DNA of 10,755 nt from Erysipelothrix sp. UBA3383 (lineage in GTDB: Bacteria > Bacillota_I > Bacilli_A > Erysipelotrichales > Erysipelotrichaceae), in assembly GCA_002358955.1 (NCBI GenBank), contig DEPV01000072.1, forward strand, positions 2,951-13,705, given 5' to 3'. Numbering within the stretch: the first letter of the stretch is position 1; each line of letters begins with the position of its first letter. The notes under the pieces were generated by a model. That model saw only the letters and a list, made by a program, of their open reading frames with translations, searched no databases and had not been told where the DNA came from. The translations under genes were made by a program, and so were the position numbers. Positions 6,784 through 10,755 of the stretch are shown piece after piece.

Positions 6784-7758
6784 ATACCGAATGTAGTAAC
6801 ACACGGACTGATGGCGCTTGACGTCTATAATTCTATAGAGGCCTCTTCCGTAAAAGAATCAATTAAAAAACATCCCAAAGCATTTCTATTAGGGAGCAAT
6901 GGACCTGATATCTTATTTTATTACAAAGTCTTTCCTTGGGAAGATCAAGATGAAAACAAACGCATTGCGGATATTGGATCCTTAATGCATGAAGAAAACA
7001 TTAATGCTTTCTATACAGAAGCATTGGCGTTTATCAATCGTGTCCAAGATCCTGAGCGAAAAGACATTCTTACAGCTTTTCTAGCAGGTCATATGATGCA
7101 CTGGTCATTAGATAGCATCAGCCATCCATTTATCTTTTATCGCGGTGGTGAAATCGCAGGTAAAACTGAGTTTTGGCATTTCCGATATGAGTCAATGATT
7201 GATGCCTTAATGGTGACATACTATAAGAAAAAACAACTGACAGATTTAAAAGCAAAACGATTTGTTGATGTCAATGAACATGAACGTCGTGTGATTGCTT
7301 CCTTTTATAGCAGCATGCTTGAAAATGTGTTTGATGTCGCAGTGAGTGATGGTGAAATTGATTCAGCAATTCATTCATTTAAGAAAATATTAAATTTCTT
7401 ATATGATCCACATAACATTGTTACGCCACTCTTAAAGGGGGCGGAACATGTATTAGGTAATGAGTGGGCATTTACATCTCACAGTGTAAATCCTCGCATT
7501 GATGCAACATACGATGTATTAAATCTTAAAAAAGAAATTTGGTACAATCCAACTGATCTTAATATGGCATCTAATACATCATTTATAGAACTGTATGAAG
7601 CGTCAATAAAACTGGGCAGTATTCTGATTGGTGCCTTAAATGATGGCCTTGAAGGAACACGTCAAAACTTTGATGACATCTTGCAAGACCGACAGTATGA
7701 TACCGGTGTATCCACAGGTGCTAAGATGAAGTATTACGATAGTATATATGAAAAATAG
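6784..7758 (+). CDS. Zinc-dependent phospholipase C family protein, apparent AUA start
   Basis: This 324-residue protein belongs to the zinc-dependent phospholipase C / S1-P1 nuclease-like family. Family signs are an N-terminal PNVVTHG (His7), LLGSNGPDILFY, and the metal-ligand cluster GHMMHWSLDSISHPF (His103, His106, Asp110, His114). FWHFRYESMID follows (His132, Glu136, Asp140). There is no signal peptide, so unlike secreted clostridial phospholipase C it should be cytosolic; its substrate is unknown. Start choice: homologs as I recall them begin MPN, and here the codon before Pro-Asn is ATA at 6784, 8 bases after the GGAGG. The alternatives are GTG at 6775 (no usable ribosome-binding site, 327 residues) or ATC at 6781. 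hpf follows so closely that its AGGAGG overlaps this gene's TAG stop, which suggests co-expression. Family call is good, function uncertain. Confidence 0.85.
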   Translation: MPNVVTHGLMALDVYNSIEASSVKESIKKHPKAFLLGSNGPDILFYYKVFPWEDQDENKRIADIGSLMHEENINAFYTEALAFINRVQDPERKDILTAFLAGHMMHWSLDSISHPFIFYRGGEIAGKTEFWHFRYESMIDALMVTYYKKKQLTDLKAKRFVDVNEHERRVIASFYSSMLENVFDVAVSDGEIDSAIHSFKKILNFLYDPHNIVTPLLKGAEHVLGNEWAFTSHSVNPRIDATYDVLNLKKEIWYNPTDLNMASNTSFIELYEASIKLGSILIGALNDGLEGTRQNFDDILQDRQYDTGVSTGAKMKYYDSIYEK

Positions 7759-7770
7759 GAGGATTTGTTT

Positions 7771-8301
7771 ATGTTAATTAAAATTCATGGAAAAAATGTA
7801 GAGATTACACAGGCAATGCAAGAACGTGCTGAGGAAAAATTATCATTCCTAAACAAATATTTTGATATTGATGACTCATGGCGTTGTACTATTGTGGTGG
7901 ATGTTACACCACAAGGTAAAAAAGTTGAGACCACAATTACTTCAAAAATTGGTACACTTCGATCAGAAGTATTAAACCCAGACTTCTATGCTGCACTGGA
8001 TATCTCAATTGATAAACTTGAAGATCAAATTAGAAGACATAAAACACGTCTTTCACGCAAGAATCGTGAAAGCTTATCAACAGCTTTCTTACAATTGATT
8101 GAAGAAGAAGACAAACAAGAAGAAGCAAAACTTGTTCGTACGAAAACAATCGATGCTCAAGAAATGAACCTTGATGAAGCAATTCTAAGAATGGAAATGC
8201 TGGGTCACTCTTTCTTCATCTATACAGATGATGAAACAGAAGGGGTTGCAGTTGTTTATAAACGTTTGGATGGAGACTACGGTCTTCTGGAAGTAGAATA
8301 A
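7771..8301 (+). CDS. hpf: Ribosome hibernation promoting factor, long form
   Basis: Long HPF binds the 30S decoding region and dimerises ribosomes into inactive 100S particles in stationary phase or starvation. The 176-residue protein has an N-terminal S30AE domain (about 1-100, beginning MLIKIHGKNVEIT and including a basic IRRHKTRLSRK helix). A charged linker follows, then the C-terminal dimerisation domain (about 125-176) with LDEAILRMEMLGHSFFIY and GVAVVYKRLDGDYGLLE. The C-terminal domain marks it as the long form used by Firmicutes, not the short form plus RMF. Start: ATG at 7771 with AGGAGG at 7757-7762; the TTG at 7765 is too close to that site. It follows the phospholipase-like gene with overlapping control signals, and a strong hairpin follows it. 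The usual secA-prfB neighbours are absent. Confidence 0.96.
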   Translation: MLIKIHGKNVEITQAMQERAEEKLSFLNKYFDIDDSWRCTIVVDVTPQGKKVETTITSKIGTLRSEVLNPDFYAALDISIDKLEDQIRRHKTRLSRKNRESLSTAFLQLIEEEDKQEEAKLVRTKTIDAQEMNLDEAILRMEMLGHSFFIYTDDETEGVAVVYKRLDGDYGLLEVE

Positions 8302-8330
8302 AAATAAGCGAAAATTTTATCATTGTATAA

Positions 8331-8355
8331 AGAAGGAAAGCGATGCTTTCCTTCT
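8331..8355 (+). terminator. Strong hairpin after hpf, probable terminator with poor U tract
   Basis: AGAAGGAAAGC (8331-8341) pairs perfectly with GCTTTCCTTCT (8345-8355) around a GAT loop, an 11-bp stem. The bases after it, CTAATTATG, are a weak U tract. It may terminate inefficiently or protect the hpf mRNA 3' end. It sits directly upstream of the sepF promoter. Confidence 0.6.
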
Positions 8356-8362
8356 CTAATTA

Positions 8363-8371
8363 TGCTATACT
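8363..8371 (+). promoter_or_regulatory. Promoter of sepF-divIVA (extended -10)
   Basis: TGC precedes TATACT (8366-8371), an extended -10 with five of six consensus bases. The region where a -35 would lie falls inside the preceding hairpin and has no good match. The transcript would start near 8378, just before GGAGGG (8386-8391). Confidence 0.6.
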
Positions 8372-8398
8372 ATTTTCATTATTATGGAGGGTTTCGCA

Positions 8399-8803
8399 AT
8401 GAGCTTTAAAGAAAAATTTAAAAATATGTTCACAACAGATGATGAAGAGATGTACCTTGAGTACGATGGTCAAGATACAGAAGGTCTGAGTGAATATGAA
8501 AAACCAAAAAGTAAGGGGATGAATCAATTGCCTACAGATGCAAAAATGGCTTTATTTGAGCCACGTACGTTTGAAGAAAGTGAAGATGTTGCGCGTTACT
8601 TAAAGAGTAATCGTGCTGCAGTTGTAAACTTACACCGTTTGCAACGTGATTATGCACAAAGAACGATTGACTTCCTAACAGGTGTTATCTTTGCACTTGA
8701 TGGAAACATTCAAAAAGTTGCTGATAATACAATTCTGTGCACACCACGATCCATTGCGGTTGAAGGTGAGATTACTTTAGGAATTGACGAACAAGAAGCA
8801 TAA
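8399..8803 (+). CDS. sepF: Cell division protein SepF
   Basis: SepF bundles and tethers FtsZ filaments to the membrane at the septum. The 134-residue protein has the expected three parts. These are a short N-terminal amphipathic helix (MSFKEKFKNMF) for membrane binding, a variable acidic linker (about 12-45), and the SepF core (about 48-123). The core shows FEPRTFEESEDVARYLK, AVVNLHRL, RTIDFLTGVIFALDGNIQKV and the CTPRS end. Start: ATG at 8399, 7 bases after GGAGGG; an in-frame ATG at 8384 overlaps that site and would add five residues. The last base of its TAA stop is the first base of the divIVA ATG. In many Firmicutes ylmG and ylmH lie between sepF and divIVA; here they are missing. Confidence 0.96.
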   Translation: MSFKEKFKNMFTTDDEEMYLEYDGQDTEGLSEYEKPKSKGMNQLPTDAKMALFEPRTFEESEDVARYLKSNRAAVVNLHRLQRDYAQRTIDFLTGVIFALDGNIQKVADNTILCTPRSIAVEGEITLGIDEQEA

Positions 8804-9282
8804 TGAGTGATCCATTCTCAAGATTTAGAATTAAAAGACAAGGGTATGATCGTTTTGAAGTTGATAAGGAAATGCGCAGACTCGAAACAGATAATGCACG
8901 TTTGCAAGAAGCTTTAGCTTTAAATAAAAATCAAATCCAAACCCTTCTAAATCAGCGAGAAGGGTTAAGTAAGCAGTACAACAAACTTTCTAAAGAAATT
9001 ACCATTAGAGAGAAAGCGGCAGAAGAAATGGCACGCTTGGCACTTCGTGAGGCCAACAGCATCATTGAAACTGCATATGGCAATGCAGACCTCATTGTAA
9101 GGGAAGCAATGTCTACTGCACGACAGTTATTGATTGAAATTTCTCGAATCAGTAGCCAATCGCAAGAAATTCGTGTAGAATTAAATGAGAAAGTCTTGAC
9201 GCTGCATGAAATACTGCAAGGTCTTGAATTTCCGGAAATTCCAAATATTAAAAGTGTTGGTAAAGATCAAGACAAAAAATAG
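8803..9282 (+). CDS. divIVA: DivIVA-domain cell division/polarity protein
   Basis: DivIVA proteins sense membrane curvature at septa and poles and recruit division or wall-synthesis partners. The 159-residue protein has an N-terminal lipid-binding motif of DivIVA/GpsB type (FRIKRQGYDRFEVDKEM), then long coiled coil over most of residues 20-140, and a short basic tail. It is close to Bacillus DivIVA (164) in length, but the N-terminal motif is divergent, so a DivIVA-like paralogue is possible. The position between sepF and ileS is the classic divIVA locus and favours the call. It starts at the TAATG overlap with sepF and has no good Shine-Dalgarno, so translational coupling is likely. Its last 60 bases appear to do extra work, holding a candidate promoter, a palindrome and the 5' arm of the ileS T-box Stem I. 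Confidence 0.9.
   Translation: MSDPFSRFRIKRQGYDRFEVDKEMRRLETDNARLQEALALNKNQIQTLLNQREGLSKQYNKLSKEITIREKAAEEMARLALREANSIIETAYGNADLIVREAMSTARQLLIEISRISSQSQEIRVELNEKVLTLHEILQGLEFPEIPNIKSVGKDQDKK
9224..9251 (+). promoter_or_regulatory. Candidate ileS promoter inside divIVA
   Basis: TTGAAT (9224-9229) and TATTAA (9246-9251) are separated by 16 bases, each matching four of six consensus positions. The predicted start near 9258 coincides with the first base pairs of the T-box Stem I, which is the main support. Read-through from the sepF promoter is an alternative. Confidence 0.45.
9226..9241. repeat. Perfect 16-bp palindrome within the divIVA 3' end
   Basis: GAATTTCCGGAAATTC is its own reverse complement and encodes part of LEFPEIP. 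It overlaps the -35 and spacer of the candidate ileS promoter, a typical operator position. It may also be chance within coding sequence. Confidence 0.5.
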
Positions 9283-9487
9283 GCGTACCCGTTATTATAG
9301 AGACTGCATGTTTGGTGGAAGTGCAGATAACCCCCTTATTTTATCACTTGTAAACCAGTAGATGCGAATGAAGTAGTATTTACCGTATAACTGCGTTAAA
9401 GTGATAAGCGTTCAGCAATTTTTTGTTGATCATTAAGGTGGTACCGTGTTTAAACTATTAAATGCCCTTATTTAAGGGCTTTTTTTT
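9257..9487 (+). promoter_or_regulatory. T-box riboswitch controlling ileS (Ile specifier AUC)
   Basis: This leader senses uncharged tRNA-Ile and lets transcription continue into ileS. The T-box core AAGGTGGTACCGTG is at 9435-9448. A hand fold of Stem I gives TTGGT/ACCAG (9257-9261/9354-9358), a kink-turn-like internal loop and CAAG/CTTG (9268-9271/9347-9350). Above these come a specifier loop with ATC at 9343-9345 followed by A, AAAATAGG/CCTTATTTT (9276-9283/9334-9342, one bulge) and GTTAT/ATAAC (9291-9295/9327-9331). An AGAGA bulge and CTGCA/TGCAG (9303-9307/9322-9326) follow, capped by a loop containing TTTGGTGGAAG. A Stem III hairpin is TCAGCAA/TTGTTGA (9412-9418/9423-9429). The antiterminator pairs TAAGG (9434-9438) with CCTTA (9466-9470), competing with the terminator. 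The element is certain; the Stem I details are by eye. Confidence 0.93.
9464..9487 (+). terminator. Regulated terminator of the ileS T-box
   Basis: GCCCTT (9464-9469) pairs with AAGGGC (9474-9479) around ATTT, followed by eight Ts (9480-9487). Its 5' arm is also claimed by the T-box antiterminator, so it forms when tRNA-Ile is charged. Confidence 0.92.
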
Positions 9488-9508
9488 ATGTAAAGGAGAA
9501 ATAGAAGG

Positions 9509-10755
9509 ATGAATTACAAAGATACATTACATTTGCCAAAGACCGACTTTGAGATGCGTGGAAATCTCAATAAGAAAGAACCTGGCATCCAAGAAGATTG
9601 GGAAGCAAAAAAGATTTACCAAAAGATGTTAGATAGCCGTGTTGATGCACCGCTATTCACATTGCATGATGGGCCTCCATATGCTAATGGAAACATCCAT
9701 ATTGGACATGCATTAAATAAAATCTTAAAAGATATTTTAATCCGTTCAAAATACATGGCTGGATACAAGACACCATTTAGACCAGGGTGGGATACTCATG
9801 GTCTACCCATTGAGGTAGCAATCCAAAAACTAGGGGTTGATCGTAAGACCATGCCAACACATGAATTTAGAAAACTGTGTGAAGATTATGCGCGTGAGCA
9901 AGTTGCAATTCAAACAAAAGACTTTAAAGCTTTAGGGACAGTTGCAGATTATGACAACCCATACATTACATTAAATAAAGACTTTGAAGCAAAACAAATT
10001 GAAATTTTTGCAACAATGGCTATGAAGGGCATGATCTACAAAGGATTAAAACCAGTATACTGGTCACCATCCAGTGAGTCTGCTTTAGCTGAGGCTGAAA
10101 TTGAATATCAAGACCGTCGTGACCCAACAATCTATGTATCTTTTGATGTTGTTGATGGAAAAGGAGTCTTATCAAATGATGACTCACTACTAATCTGGAC
10201 AACAACACCATGGACAATTCCTGCTAACTTAGCAATTACAGTAAACCCACGTATGGAATACTCACTTGTTAAGACACAAAAAGGAAACTTTGTCATCATG
10301 ACAAGTCTAATGGAAGCAGTTCTTGAGAAATTAGAACTTGAAAACTTAGAAGTATTAAAAACATTTGCTGGTGCTGAGATTGAAGGGGTTATCTATAAAC
10401 ACCCACTTTATGATCGTACACATCCTGTTATCTTAGGGGACCATGTTACCGATGAAGCAGGTACCGGTTCAGTTCATACTGCTCCTGACCATGGGGACGA
10501 AGACTTTGTTGCAGCAGCAGCTTATGGTATTAAACCAATTGCTCCAGTTAACGCACAAGGTATCTTAACTGAAGTTACTGGTGAATTTGCGGGATTAACA
10601 TTTGAAGAAGCAAACAAAGCAGTTACTGTTAAACTTGATGAACTTGGACATATGTTAAATATGTCATGGTTGGTTCACAGTTACCCACATGACTGGAGAA
10701 CTAAAAAACCTGTTATCTATCGTGCAACCACACAATGGTTTGCATCAATTGATGC
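9509..10755 (+). CDS. ileS: Isoleucyl-tRNA synthetase, N-terminal part (3' end outside window)
   Basis: This class Ia synthetase charges tRNA-Ile with isoleucine. The frame is open from ATG at 9509 to the window edge, giving 415 complete codons. The product begins MNYKDTLHLPKTDFEMRG, typical of IleS. The HIGH signature is at residues 64-67 in GPPYANGNIHIGHALNK, followed by PGWDTHGLPIE. The CP1 editing domain that hydrolyses Val-tRNA-Ile is visible, with WTTTPWTIPAN and GTGSVHTAPDHGDEDF (about 318-333). The last part, HDWRTKKPVIYRATTQWF, leads back into the catalytic fold; KMSKS and the anticodon domain lie beyond the window. AGGAG (9494-9498) is 10 bases before the ATG. It is preceded by an Ile T-box, so expression should rise when isoleucine is short. 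Confidence 0.97.
   Translation, partial: MNYKDTLHLPKTDFEMRGNLNKKEPGIQEDWEAKKIYQKMLDSRVDAPLFTLHDGPPYANGNIHIGHALNKILKDILIRSKYMAGYKTPFRPGWDTHGLPIEVAIQKLGVDRKTMPTHEFRKLCEDYAREQVAIQTKDFKALGTVADYDNPYITLNKDFEAKQIEIFATMAMKGMIYKGLKPVYWSPSSESALAEAEIEYQDRRDPTIYVSFDVVDGKGVLSNDDSLLIWTTTPWTIPANLAITVNPRMEYSLVKTQKGNFVIMTSLMEAVLEKLELENLEVLKTFAGAEIEGVIYKHPLYDRTHPVILGDHVTDEAGTGSVHTAPDHGDEDFVAAAAYGIKPIAPVNAQGILTEVTGEFAGLTFEEANKAVTVKLDELGHMLNMSWLVHSYPHDWRTKKPVIYRATTQWFASID

Noticed and set aside
8349..8362. 14-base match TCCTTCTCTAATTA shared with 4665-4678
   Set aside because: One copy is the 3' arm of the post-hpf hairpin and the other is the antisense of the leader ORF ribosome-binding region. The contexts do not match and a chance match of this length is plausible.
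10020..10217. 65-codon minus-strand ORF within ileS
   Set aside because: It lies opposite the well-conserved IleS coding sequence, so it is a shadow frame.

Overview
The window is low-GC Gram-positive (Firmicutes) chromosome. The evidence is strong AGGAGG ribosome-binding sites, a T-box leader, a sepF-divIVA-ileS cluster, long-form HPF and a Bacillus-like alanine dehydrogenase. The gene mix, including a cytosolic zinc-dependent phospholipase C-like protein, would suit a member of the Erysipelotrichia, but that placement is a weak inference. No mobile element, CRISPR array, tRNA or rRNA was seen.

Layout from left to right. (1) The 3' part of valS, entering from outside the window, ends at a clean intrinsic terminator. 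(2) tag, a DNA-3-methyladenine glycosylase I gene, converges on a minus-strand mgtA-type P-type ATPase gene, and the two share a 15-bp bidirectional terminator. (3) mgtA is preceded on its own strand by a 32-codon Cys-rich leader ORF with its own strong Shine-Dalgarno, and by a promoter close to that ORF. (4) Divergently, a HAD phosphatase gene and ald form a two-gene unit with no bases between them. (5) A zinc-dependent phospholipase C family gene, which appears to start at AUA, is followed by hpf. (6) sepF and divIVA are coupled by a TAATG junction. (7) A T-box leader with an AUC (Ile) specifier controls ileS, which runs off the right edge.

The protein-coding genes are mainly housekeeping: tRNA charging (valS, ileS), alkylation repair (tag), Mg2+ import (mgtA), alanine catabolism (ald), ribosome hibernation (hpf) and septum positioning (sepF, divIVA). 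The unusual content is regulatory. The mgtA leader ORF carries a Cys cluster and an Asp-Asp-Asp-Pro run, and no M-box riboswitch fits upstream of it. The ileS T-box can be folded so that Stem I starts inside the divIVA coding sequence, with a candidate promoter and a perfect 16-bp palindrome also inside divIVA. Several promoters look like extended -10 types with poor -35 boxes.

All pairings and promoters were found by eye. No folding program or database search was run.
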